Shown in pieces: positions 26,538 through 38,800 of a DNA stretch of 64,000 nt. The position numbers and the translations under genes were made by a program. Origin of the DNA: Chaetorhynchus papuensis (lineage: Eukaryota; Chordata; Aves; Passeriformes; Rhipiduridae). Position 1 is the stretch's first letter. Each line of letters begins with the position of its first letter. The notes under the pieces were generated by a model, which worked only from the letters and a program-made list of their open reading frames with translations, had not been told where the DNA came from and did not search any database. The DNA lies in contig VWYX01000922.1 of the NCBI GenBank assembly GCA_013396525.1, positions 193,361 through 257,360 on the forward strand, in the 5' to 3' direction.

Positions 26538-29500
26538 TGGCTCTCTCTTCAATGGGCACTTCATGAACAAGTAAGGGAGGTGTAGGCCTGCCATTTAATC
26601 AGCTAGAGAAAACAATTTACTATTCTCCAACTCAGTAAAAAAACTTTACATGTAAATAATAAAAGAGTGGAGTTGGAGATGCCACTGTAAAAAGAGGGGT
26701 AAAATAAGCCGCCTTTACTACTGCTATTTGAAAGAGTCTTTTGCATAGGAGAACTCTGGTGCATTATCAATTACTACCAATAAAATGGGATTGGAAATAA
26801 AAATTTCCCTAGTTTTGGAACAATGCTTCTTCTCTTGAGGGGTCAAGTAAAAAAAAAAAGGCTCAAATATAAGGGGGAAAATATATTCTCATAATATTGA
26901 GCTTTGTTATTTATATTCTCAATCTTTCTCAGTTTTCCTAACTTAAAAAAAATGGACCAAGCTTCTCAACAAAATCTGCTCACCGAACTTCAGCAGGACA
27001 ATCTATGAAACATACCTCTAAACTTTTCTTTTTTGCTTTTATTCATCTTTGCAGCAGTGGTGTTTTCCACCGGAGGACAAGGAGAGGATTTTTCACCCCC
27101 TGCTAAGACAGTACTCAGGGCAAGCATCACTCTGAGCTTGTCCTGATCTCTGTCCGCTCCCTAAGATGCTGGCCACTGTTGGAAACTGGATCCTCAGCAA
27201 ATGGGCCTTTGGTCAGATCCACCTTGGCTGTTCCAAGATTATGTTCTGTTCTTTAACGCACGTGCATGAAATATAACTCTAATATCTTGCATTCTTTGGC
27301 AATTGGATACAGTGGCTTCCAGATGAAAGCCAACTGCTGTAATGCAACTTTATCCAAGCAATTAAGCTACTTTCTTTTTTAACAGCTGGGGAGAGGGAGC
27401 TTTAATAGGGCTAGTCATGTTTCAAAGTATAGAAGTCACCTAGACAAAGACGAATAAATAATATTTTTTTCTTTTTCTTTTGTATTTTCTACCTACCTAA
27501 TTCCCTCAGCAGCTGGAAAGGTTAAATGTCTGAATTAGGAATCTGTGTGACTGTTGTACCAAAAGAGGAGACAAGTGGTTGTACTCTGAGGCAGGAACAA
27601 GGAATGAGAAGAGGGTAAGTGCTAAAAAATATCCATCACTTCAGAGACCTTCAGAAGTGACTCCTGGATTTTTCATCTGATATTTTCAAAAAAGCGAATC
27701 TCATACATCTGCAGCTCAGGCAAATGTGTAAGACAAGGGGTATTTTTTCATAAAACCTGGGGCTGCTTATAAAACTTAGGTGTATTCTAATGTACTATGG
27801 AGCCTCCCAGAATCAGGAGCAAAAGAATGAAAAAGTAAATTTAGTATCAGAGCTGCCAGGAGTTACTTAGGTGCTGCTCTTCAAAAATTCCCTCAGCTAA
27901 TGCCTGCAAAGACAGACACTGCCTCTCACACTCTGTATGGAAAGCTCAGCTACTCACCTCCCAACAGGCGCCGAGCAGGAGCTCACTCAGGAAGAGATAA
28001 AGCACAGCTTCACTTCACTTATTCACTGAAATAACTTTTTAACCTCTTCAGTGTCAGCTGCTCTAATCAAACCGTAAACAATGAATGTTTTCCCTGCATG
28101 CAAGCTGTTAAGAGAGCTGCTTAATTGGCTCGCTTGGCAGATTCAAATCACATGAAACTTCCGATTGGTTTAACAGTTTTCCAGGGACTGTTGTGAGGCA
28201 GGAGCTGCAGAGGTACTGCAATGCAGCACAGCTCAGCTTGCAGACCACTGACACAGACTTTTGCAAAAATCTTAAGGCTACACTTTTTCACACTGCTGTG
28301 GGGGAAAGGAACATGAGCATTTGAGACTAAAATGTGCAATAAAGCTTTTTAGCGGCTCTGCTAGGAGACTAGTACTCTGGTCCCACTTCCAAGCAGTGTC
28401 TTTCAGGACAAACTGTCACTATTTCAAAGAAAGTTCCCTTTTCCTTAAAAACATATTTTAGCTTAACTGACAAAATGTTGTTTTCTTCTTAACTCCTCCC
28501 ATACTTCCATACTTTTGCCATTAAAAATCAAAATCTGTCCTGAATGAAAACCTGGAAGTGTAAAATGTGTTTCCCTGTGTGGTATATATTCCATTCTAAT
28601 TTCTACTTGTTTATTAGAGACACGCTGTTCCATCCTAAGATTTTTTTTTTCCAGGCTCAGGTTTTTATTTTGCATTTACTTCATATTTGTGCAATATTTT
28701 AAAAGAGATCTGAGGGTCGTTAAGCTGGGAGGAAAGTTAAAATGCTTCTGATTAATAAAAATTGGAGTGCAAAGCTAAATATAAGTGATTGGTTCTTCTT
28801 CTAATTTTGTTCTAAGTAGCTTTTGGTCCTTAAACTATCTTTAATTTCATGTCAGTCTTGTGCAGAAGATGTGAGCTTCACAGGAATATGAAAGGTTATC
28901 TTTCTGAAGCCTGCAGGGACTGGTTAGTGTAAACTGAATACATCAACAAACCTCCATATGAACTACAAGCACAGTGATTATTAGGAGATCATGATGCTTA
29001 ACATTAATTGACCTCCATTTACACAATACATGTGTACATAACATGCAGTACACAGGTTATTTTCAGGTTTTAAAATAAAAGTAAGGAATCACGCAAAAAG
29101 CCCAGAATTACAGCTGCTGTTCCTTAATATGCACTTCAACTGTTGAGCTCTGATTTTTTTTAATTTCTGTGATCTGTTTTTCTCTTGCTCTTAATAATCT
29201 TTCCATAATTTTGCTCACAGAATCTACATTTCTGTTTGGATTTTCACAGCGCTTTGCCTCTTCTATTTCTCAGAGAGATGAGGGAAATAAAGGAAGTGAG
29301 TGTAAATGAGGAAAACAGGAATTGAAGAGCAGAAGAACTGAGGAGTTGCTTCTCCATTTATACCATCCCTTGTGTTTCCATTCAACAACTTTGCATGAAA
29401 GCATGAAATCATTGTTTGTATCTTATATTCTCCCTTAGTTCACAGTATCTGTGCTCTTTTACAGAATTTTCACCAAGACCACTTTCATCTGAGGGCCGGG

Positions 29501-30430
29501 CAGTGTGGTTCAGCCGAGCACCATCACCAACCACAGATCTGACACCATTCAAAAAAATGTTGTGATGCTATTCTGTTTTATCTGAGCTCATCTCTGCCTT
29601 TGTGTATTCCAAACAGGATGACAAAAAAAAGCACCACAATATTGATGGGAAAAGCTATTCAAATTGATGGCAAGCACTAGGGGATTTTTTTGGTAGGAGT
29701 TACCATTCTTAAGAGATTTGTTGCCAAGTCTCTAAACATAAACGTGAAGGAAGTTCATGTGAGGCTTAGAAAGGGATTCTGTTTGAAACAAGGAAAGGGA
29801 CATTTAAACTTTGAAAGCTGTTTCTATAGTATTCACCTAATTTTCTTTCCACAGCATAGCACATTATTTATTTTTTGAGAAAATACCAAGATAAGCAAAC
29901 TGTAGGCTTTTCTTTACTGCATGAAAGTAAGCTTTTTCTACTCAAAATTTTAATTGCTAATCATCAGCTGGCTTACAGTATTGACTGGTGCTTATATCAT
30001 TGTCACTCAATACCCAAAATATCTATAGCTGAAGGTTTCATTGAATGTTTTCATTTGCAACAACATCTAATGGCTTAATAATCTGGAAAAGATTAAAAAA
30101 ATGTACTGACTAACATTTGTAGTGGCTGTTCTTGGATCTGCCCAGGAAAACCTGAAGCAGCAGTAACAACTCAGAACTTCCAGTGTGAAAATGGAAGAAG
30201 CAAGCTACAAGCCAACTTAACTTATGTACTTTACTAGATTTGGAAGCATTTTAAAGTGAGAAGCTCCTGAGGGAAGCACAGTTGTGCATTTTTAGGACTA
30301 TTTTACAGCTATGTTCCAATATAAGCAACAAGATAAGATACAGTAAATAAGATTTTAGGTATAAATTTCAAATAAAGGACAAAAAGAGTTCTGCAATAAC
30401 TTTAGAATAAAATAAGTATTTATGCTCATA

Positions 30431-30431
30431 N
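30431..30431. other. Undetermined base (n)
   Basis: A single ambiguous base in intron between CTCATA and GTTTGTC. It breaks no feature. Confidence 1.
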
Positions 30432-32527
30432 GTTTGTCTTTCTGTGTGACCTATAAATTTTTAAATAATTCTCCGTGAAGGTTACTTAACTCTAAAATTT
30501 TTTCGTCTTTCTTTGCTGTTAGGTATTTCTCAGGAAAGAAATATTTCATTTTACATCTGATTTATGCAGTTTGCATTAACCAGCATCTCATATTAAAATT
30601 AAATACTTCGTCAGTAACACAACACATGCTGGACAACTACAGAGTACCCTCACTACTTTTAAAGATTCAATCATTTACTATAAAAAGGCAAACTTTTGGG
30701 CCCTGTTCTTCAGAAGCTTCACTCTCTGTGGTGTGTTTCGAGCTATTTGGCTGAAACAGAAAACTGGCTTTGCTTCACTGACAAGAAGTCACACAGTTGG
30801 GACTAGTCTGCCCTCAACAGGGTTTTTGGTGAATGGAGCAGTGACATAGGAAAAATGGAATAAATATGCAATATAATACCTGATGGATTTCATTAGCATC
30901 ATTTTAATTGTATGTTCACCAAAACTGAATTTGACACAGTACCGAGCTGCTACAATGTAGGGTACAAGTATGCCAGCTAAAAGTTTGATTATATTAGGAG
31001 AAAGCTGTCAAGTGATGTGTATTTTTGTGTATTAACAATGGCACAGAACAACTGTGACATGCCAGTGATTGCTACAAGTACCCAGACACCATGGTGATAA
31101 TTGCAGTGTAAAATCACCAGACAGCAAACAAGGCTGCTGGAACTAATAGGAACACGGTTTCATTCAGGACCCCGTGTGGGTCTCTATCTGTAATGGAATT
31201 GCTTTTCAATACTTCTTCTTTGAAATAACTGATTATTACTATTTATATTAATATGTTCTATTTATTTAACTAAAGAAAGATACTTTCAATTTCATTTGCT
31301 CTCATCTGCCCATTTCTTAGTATGGCCTAATTTATTCTGTTTGGTGACTCAAGTGCAGATAAATTAATAAATGGATACTTGATTCCAGACCTGAAGCACA
31401 ATTGTACATTTGACTAAAATAGAAGCTGTTTTTCTCTTTCTGTGCTATCATCAGGATCCAAAGAAATGAAGGAAAGCATCATATTGGACAAATTCTGGCA
31501 GTACTAATACATCTTCCCTAAAAAAACCAAAACTGACTGAGCATGTTATTAGAGCTAATGTTTCGCCTGAGACCTACATATCTCCGAAGCTGGGCACAAT
31601 CAGGCAGAACCAACTTGTGAATTGAGATAGAACTGCTTACTGAAAAACATAACACAGTGCCAGCAAGTCCTCACAGACACATGTACTTACTGAATTAATC
31701 TGGCAAAAACCTTCAAAGTAACAACTACTGCAGAGGAAAACCACCCTGAGTTCCAATCAGAAGGCAATATTCCTCTCACAAATTCCTTGAGAACCTCAGA
31801 GAGTCATCTGGGTCACTGCTCATGGAGAAAAAGAAAGAGTTCTGCCCTTTAATTCTGAACTCCAAATCAATCAGTGCCTACTTCTGCCCACTGAAACTAG
31901 CTTAACCTCTAGAAAGCTAAATATTAGCAAAATTTGAATGAGGTGCATCCCACCTTAAATGTCTCACATTTTGCTGAATTCCCTGCTGATGCTTTTATTT
32001 AGAAAGCTGTCATTTTCTCTAATAAGTAATTTTTATCCAGGCCTAATTGCCCTGAAGGTACAAGGACACTGTCATCCAAAAGTAATAATGGGAAGCTCTA
32101 CACGTTCTGCAGGAAGCATTTATCTTTGTCTAATTCTAATCTGTTTGAAGCAATGTCAGATCTTCCTGGCATTTCTGCTCTCTCTTAACCTGTTTTTTGC
32201 ACCACCTATTTCCAGGAAGAGACTAGAAAAGAACATAAAATGAGTGCTAATGAGAATAAAATTATTAACTACGTGTTGATTACTGTCTTATTATATGCAC
32301 ACTTAAAAGAGAGCTGTTACAGTTTCACAAAACGCTTCTAAAAGCCAAGTCTGTGACAAAAACGCAGCCATTTCTTTGGGACAGAATCGTCGCTTTAATT
32401 TCCATTCCAGATAACTGCTGCTGATAGCTGGGAAACTCGCTATCTACAGCAGCCTCATCCTGTTAGATGAGTGGCTCCAGAGAACTCCTCTTTTGCCACG
32501 TGCCTTTCAGGTGGATATTTCACTTAC

Positions 32528-32630
32528 CCTCTGGCTGGTATTGTGCTATGATGGTTACCGTCTGCCCCGCTCCTTTGAGCGCCGCCGCAGCCTGCTCATG
32601 GGTAGCGCCTCGCAGATCGATGCCGTTCAC
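32528..32630 (-). CDS. DLG2: DLG2 internal coding exon, second part of PDZ3 (103 nt)
   Basis: The minus strand reads VNGIDLRGATHEQAAAAL and then a segment ending TVTIIAQYQPE: 34 codons plus one base. This completes PDZ3. It supplies the alphaB helix with the HEQAA histidine that, in class I PDZ domains, contacts the Ser/Thr at ligand position -2, and the last beta strand. The ending QYQPE is DLG2-like; DLG1 and DLG4 have QYRPE or QYKPE. The acceptor CGCGCAG has its AG at 32632-32631 and the donor GTAAGTG lies at 32527-32521. It enters in phase 0, continuing ILS into VNG, and leaves in phase 1, expecting a next codon of G plus two bases (Asp in mammals). The exon is CpG-rich against AT-rich introns, as coding DNA often is. 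It is intact, with no frameshift or stop. Confidence 0.96.
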
Positions 32631-34144
32631 CTGCGCGGGGAACGAAGACAACAACGCGTGTGAGGAGTTTGGCGTGAGGCAGTGTTAGGGCCTGCGCCTC
32701 GTAAACTACCCTAACAATGCAAAATACTTCTCCCTGCTCTATGAACTAGGTAGAAAAGAGGGGAAAGCACTGGTTGCTGCTTCTTCTGTTGCTTATTATT
32801 TCTTATCTCTAAGGTGCTGCGGCTTGGCAGCAACACAGGGCTCAGCAGAGAGAGAGAAATGAAGGGAATGTGGCGTGTTACAGAGACTTCTTATACCTTT
32901 ATCACCCAATTAACACCTGAAATGCAAGAGATTTTCCCATTTGAATGAATATCCACAAAATGGCCCTGTTCACGTTACCGGAACTGCGGCAAGAAGTATC
33001 CAATGGTTCTACAGCAGAAAATGGAGGGATAGTAGAAGGAAGGAGAAGAGGATTTAACCTCAACAATCCACCATCCTAACTTTTTTGCCTCTTATCTATT
33101 TACTACAATAACAAACCCAAAAACCTCTAAATTTTCATCCAGTGACAGTCCTACATAACATTCTGTCACCTAACTTAACCTAAAGCATTTTTGGCTGTTT
33201 CCCAGAGTGTTGGTAAATTTTTCCACAGGCAGAGGTCAAAGGAGATGTTGTCGAGGGGGGTAGAATCCTTCAAAACAGGCTTCAAAAGAGAGAAAGGAAT
33301 GCTCTCTGCATTCTGGCCCCCAACAAGGCAGGGAGGCAGAATTGGGCTTCTATTGTAAATATCCAATGGATGTAAAGGTCAGATTGCCCAGATGCAGAAG
33401 CAAAAGTACCAAATCAAAAAGGCTGAGAGGAAATATCCTATGACTGGCCAAGAAGATACGCACTAGTACCACTCACCCCACAGTTTGACTGTGCTTATCC
33501 ATGCAGATTCTCTGAGCGCTATTTTTGGGTGTTTCCTGCTCTACTGAGTTTACATTTTTGATTATCTCTTCATCAAGCAATATCACTTAATACATTAAAT
33601 TCAAAAGACAATTTTTCTGTAATGCTTGAAGGTCACTGTATAATACTGCAAGCAAGGAAACTGCTCCTTCAGACAAACTCTGCAGGCCCAGTCAGCAGCA
33701 TCAGGAAACCCAGAAATACATAGAGCATGTCTAACAAAAGCTGCAGAACCTCCTGAGCAAAAACCCCATCTACTGTTTTCTGTCCATGCAACTCCTCCGA
33801 CCATTGCCTGGAAATATCCCGTATCCTGCACAGAACAGCAATGGAGTTGCTATCAGACACAGCTTCCTCAACTCTGCCTCTTCAACACCCACAGATCTTT
33901 TTCTTGATCAATTTTGGCTGCACAAGAAATGGAAGAGGAACAGAGTAGAACAAAGTAGGAAGTCCACCCCTAAAACTCAGGGACAGTTTCGGAACTCTTT
34001 TGATTTGTATTTGTGATACATTTTTTGCCAGCGGTGTCCCAAAGAAGAGACAGAATTCACATATGGATTTATTAACTGCTCCAGTAACTTGAATCCTGCT
34101 TTCTAGTGGGAGCATTACTGTCTGGCTGTACTGAAGTATGTGAG

Positions 34145-34210
34145 ATTTCTTTTATTTATATATTTATATTTGTATGTATGCATTTGTTTATTTATGTATT
34201 TATCTGTCTT
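34145..34210. repeat. TTTA/TATT-rich low-complexity stretch
   Basis: Imperfect TTTATTTA, TATATTTA, TGTATGTATG and ATTTATCTG units over about 65 bp. Confidence 0.7.
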
Positions 34211-34683
34211 TCCTCTCGCTTCTACAGGTTTCCACTTTATAATATTTTATGAAGAACAGGGAACTTTTGACATGTAACAGCCTCAGCAGGACAGAAATCC
34301 TTTTCTGATTGCTGAAGAAAAGAAAAAGAAGGGAAATAAAGGGCAGGGAGAGGAAAGTGAACCATGCTATAACTAGCAAACAGGCTGAAACACTAGACCC
34401 AAATTCTCAGCTATAGCAAATATTTGTGTTTATGTTTACCAAGTACTATTGCAAGATGGCTAAGCACATATTGAAAAGATGGGGGATTTTAATTTAAATT
34501 TTAACAACTTTTTAAGGATTACAAAACCAAATTTGATTCCATAGAACTTTTGAAATAATAGCTATTGAGTTTGTTATGAATACATTTATTTTGGTCAACA
34601 ATGTTTAGAAACTGGCCCATCTTAACTTGCTGTCTTTCATCAAATTTTAGAGAACGTGATATTTTGAGAACAATTATTATTCA

Positions 34684-34891
34684 CCATAGAATCACAGAGT
34701 CACAGAAGAGTTTGGGTTGGAAGGGAACTCTAAAGCCTCTCTGCAATGAACAGGGACATCTTCAACAAGACCATGTGGCTCAGAGCCCTGTCCATCCCGA
34801 CCCTAAATGTTTCCAGGGATGGGGCACCCACCACCTCTCTGGGTAACCTGTGTCTGTGTCTCACCACCGTCATAATAAAAAATTTCTTGCT
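34684..34891 (-). mobile_element. CR1 LINE 3'-end fragment
   Basis: It starts CATAGAATCACAGAGTCACA, followed by AGTTTGGGTTGGAAGGGAAC, a diverged middle with ACAGGGACATCTTCAACAAG, and GGTAACCTGTGTCTGTGTCT. This is antisense CR1 (minus-strand element). The usual CCTGCCATGGGCAGGGACA core is altered to CTGCAATGAACAGGGACA, suggesting an older copy. Traces of homology continue to about 34.89 kb. Confidence 0.92.
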
Positions 34892-35879
34892 TATTTGCAT
34901 GACAAAATCTAGGCCTTACTAGTATGCAAACAACATTTAGACTATTACTCTTAGAAAAACTAATTTGTGATAGCAATAATATAAAGCCCAGGAGATACCA
35001 CAGTTTCTGATCCAGAATACTGCATGATGTTGTAGGACTGTTGACTGTACACAGAAATTATGAGCATGGGGCAAATATAACATAATAAACTTCATAATTT
35101 AACACAGGAGTCCTCACTTGTCCCAGCTCCCTGCGATGCTATAATGGCTGGTGGAAGCTTTCAAAAAACATGAGCCAAAGGTTCAAAAGCTTTCACTAAA
35201 GTTGTGCACAGAAACCTCTGGGAAACACTCACTGAAATTCAGTCTAGGAATACAGGACCCTAGAGAGCAATAATTAAGTGCACTCTGAAAGAACAAAGGA
35301 GAGAATCAGAACTTTCAGTGTCATAAAAATCTAACATATTTTAATCTACAACAGTGAAAATACCTAAAGAGGGAGATGATGTCAGCTAGGACTTTGCAAC
35401 CTCTGTGGAGAACACCAGCTTCCTTTAAGGAACAGAACTTAGGCTGCTGCTGTAGAAAAAGACGTGCTGTTCCCTACTTTTCCTCAGTGACGTTGTTATG
35501 ACACTTGATGCTGCATTGCATTGAGCACAGATGTACCAGCAGTACAATTACTCAATAACTCTGCACTATTGCCATGGTTTTGTGAAATCTGAGCAGAATC
35601 CCTAAATTTAAGAAGCATGATGCCTGTATCATTGACATAAAGGAAACATCAGCCTCAATTCTGTGTCTGAAGAAGACAACTTTGAAGCCAAGTAACCTTT
35701 CCTTTAACATAGAGCTTAGTTCTTGTGTGCTTTTCCCTTTCCTAACTGGAGTCCTTGAGAGAGTCCCACAAAAGAATAGGATGATCTGAAGCAAAGCTTA
35801 AAGGAACATTCCTGAATTCCTGAGCTCCTGAACTGGGGAGATGGATACAGATGATGTCACCTGGTCAGCAGGTTCCAAG

Positions 35880-35898
35880 AAAAAAAAAAAAAAAAAAA
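35880..35898. repeat. A19 homopolymer
   Basis: Nineteen A in a row inside the PDZ3 intron; no adjacent retrocopy body recognised. Confidence 0.9.
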
Positions 35899-38800
35899 GT
35901 TTTGTTCAGGCTTAAGCTTCAAGACTGTAGACTATGAGAGGACACATTAAGCAACATAGGAAAACACTGTGTTGGTCTCTAAAAGTTGTGTTAACAGTAG
36001 GGAAGATTTAAACATCATTAATAAATCCCAATAATCTCTCTATAGAAAAAAGGAAAGGATGTCTGAAAGAAGAAGGAAATCACATCCTTGTTCTCCTTAT
36101 CCTCTCAGAAACAATAGTTCTATGTCTATGTGAGCTAGTTAGTGCAATCCCAATAATGCATCAAGACTGTGAATATAAGACAGGAATTTCACTGAAGTTT
36201 TTACACAAACATTTTTCACTTCTCCACAGAAAAGCAAGAAGCCACTGAAATGGCAGCTGACTACTTTCTGCCCTTTGCACCCTTGTTCTAGCAGAAATTA
36301 TTGCCTAAGGTACAAACACAACACATTGTAGTGAATGGATTTCCCCAATATTAATCTCACTTTTCTTTTAGGATATAAGTGGGGATAGACACTTGAGAAA
36401 GACTTAGAGGTCTGAGTGGCTGAAATCAAAAGAGCAAGAAAAAGAAATTTCAGAGAGAAAATAACACATAAATTTTATCTTCTGCAATTTTTATCTAGCT
36501 AGGCAAACCAGATTAAGTAATGTTGAACAGGTAAATGACCTGACTACATTAGGTTGACAAACCAGTGATCTCCCTCTTGAAGATGCACAGCTGCAGAAAA
36601 AAAAAATCAAATAATCATTGACAAATAGGTAGAGAGAGGTCTATTTGCATGTTATTTTACTCACCAACAGTGACAGAATCTCACTGTAGGATAATAGGTA
36701 TTAAATTTAGAAATGACTTATAATCTAGTCTGACTTTGTAAAGAACAAGAGGAGTAGATATTAACTTGATTTCTGGGTATCATTTCCCCCTATTGAAAAG
36801 CAAATATAATCAACTCCCAAACCTTCTAGTTGAAAAACATCATATTCATGTAGCAACATTAAATCTTGATGAAAGGCACCATTAGTTTATATGTTTTAAT
36901 CAAATTTTTACCATCAGAGCAAAATGAAGAAGAATTTGGAAGGAATAAAATGAGTAATACTCTGTGTTGTCTCTTCCTGCAAAACAATATAATGTCTCAT
37001 AATAATTGTGTGCAGTGACATTTTTCCCAATATGATTTCACTGCAAATTGTTAAATCTGATTAAAATTACTGCTTTTAATTAATTGAACATAGTTTTTGT
37101 GAAGAATAATCAGTAAAATAAAGTTAGAAAAATCAGAAAAAGGTGCAAGTGTTTGCAGGAAAAGTTAATAAATATCAAAGGTGTTTTTGTTGTTTGTTGT
37201 TTTTGTTTTTTCTATAATAAATAGACTTGCTTCTTTTAGAAAGTATTATACAATAAGCCAAGTAGCTGTTCTGGGCTTGACTGCACAGCCCTGATATCCT
37301 GGCCCAGAATGAACTTGACTGCACAATTTCTGATGCCTAACTTCAAAATGAATTTGACATAATGGAAATAAGAAGAGCCTGCAGCTTATACAGAAGTCTG
37401 TCTCTTCTGCGTGCTGTGGCAAAAAGCAGTTTGAAAGCTTACAAACAAAGGGGAGTGCTGCAACAGAAGATTACAGTTGAAAACTACAGTCAAAATTAAA
37501 TTGAGATGGAGAAAGAGATGTAACAATAGCTCACAGTAATTACTGGGCCTTTGCACTCATTTATTCAAAATAAATAATGATCTACTTCATTTAATACTGA
37601 ATCATAATGGAAGTGAAAGATCAGATTTACTTTTTGCACAGATCAAACTCTTCTAAAATTGGAAGAGTTATATTCCCTCTAAAATATTTGAGTAGCCCAT
37701 ATTAGCACAAATTGATTGTGTTCTGAACAGACTTGTTGCAGTCTGGTTGTCTTCTAGAAAGTGAATATGATTTGTATGTAGATCATTCAAAGAGAAGGTA
37801 GCAGAATAATTGGGTTTATTTAGCCATTTCTTTCTTTAGGCCACCTTATTTTGTGATTGTAAAGTGGTTAAATGAACACTCGGAACACCTTGTTGGATTG
37901 GAAAAGAAAGGAAAAACCCATCCTTTCCCTAGGGAGGAAACATAAGGGATTTCTCTTCATTTCTTCTTTAAGTTGTCACTGACATAGTATATGCTTTTAT
38001 ACACTAAATTAAAAGGTGAAGGAAAGGCATTCTTTTACCATGGAACAAACAATAGAGCAGAGTTTTCAAGTTCTGTCTAAATTCTTTTCATAAAATAAGA
38101 GCTTTTGGTGCCTGAAAAAGCAAACAGAAGTCTGAATAATGACAACTGTTTACAACCAGAATTCCCATTGTTTGCATTAAGAGAGGATACAAAGAACCCT
38201 ATTTATCCACCGTAATTTTGCACATCAATTTAAATATTCTCAAGCACATTTCCTCTCATCAGGAGATGAGAGGAAAGCTGGGCCACGTTCTCCAGCAGTC
38301 CTGCTTAGTCACTGGGAATGTAAAACAGGGAACAGGGAAAAAAAACCCATTAGGGATGATCTGCCATGAACACGTCTGAGGAAGACCTTCCTCACAATCA
38401 GATGGATTCTGAGCCATTCTACACAACGGCCCCCACAACTCTTGATGACTGATAGAGTCCACCAAAAAGCACAACTCCAAGGAACCAGGGAGTGTTGACA
38501 AAGTACAGCCTTTGAGCAGCTTTTTCCAAAGCAAAGGCCACACACCCAGCCTAAGGCTGAGGCTCTGCTGGGTGCTGGTGGAAGAGCTGTGGAAGTAAAG
38601 CACGCTCAACACCATGGACAATCTGGGACATGGCTGTGGGGGTGGCACCCAGCAGGGGAAATGCTCATATGGGACAGTCTTTGCCTTGCTACTGAAGAAA
38701 AGGTTTACAAATAGAAAGAAAGAAGAAATGCATGGGGGAGTCTCCACTCTCCAGCTTAGCTTCCGCTATATTTTCAGGCCTGCTTTATTGCTTTTCTCTC

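Larger units (their letters stand above)
1..32527 (-). other. DLG2: DLG2 intron downstream of PDZ3 (5' part; continues past window start)
   Basis: This runs from the donor after the PDZ3 exon to the window edge. I looked on the minus strand for the next DLG2 exon, expected to encode the FEAKIHDLREQ segment between PDZ3 and SH3, and did not see it. The intron is therefore probably longer than 32.5 kb. DLG2 is known for very large introns. Contents seen: a GTTT-rich tract near 1.25 kb, a TTTA run near 14.08 kb, CR1 fragments at 19.95, 23.31 and 26.40 kb, an AC repeat at 20.56 kb, an A16 run at 25.48 kb and one undetermined base at 30431. The rest is AT-rich single-copy-looking DNA. The open frames here (for example 6369-6794, 7880-8263 and 22068-22631 plus; 7864-8250 and 14640-15008 minus) resemble no family I know. 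Confidence 0.75.

Noticed and set aside
32528..32690. CpG-rich patch considered as a CpG-island promoter.
   Set aside because: It is only about 160 bp long and mostly coincides with the PDZ3 coding exon, whose codon usage explains it.
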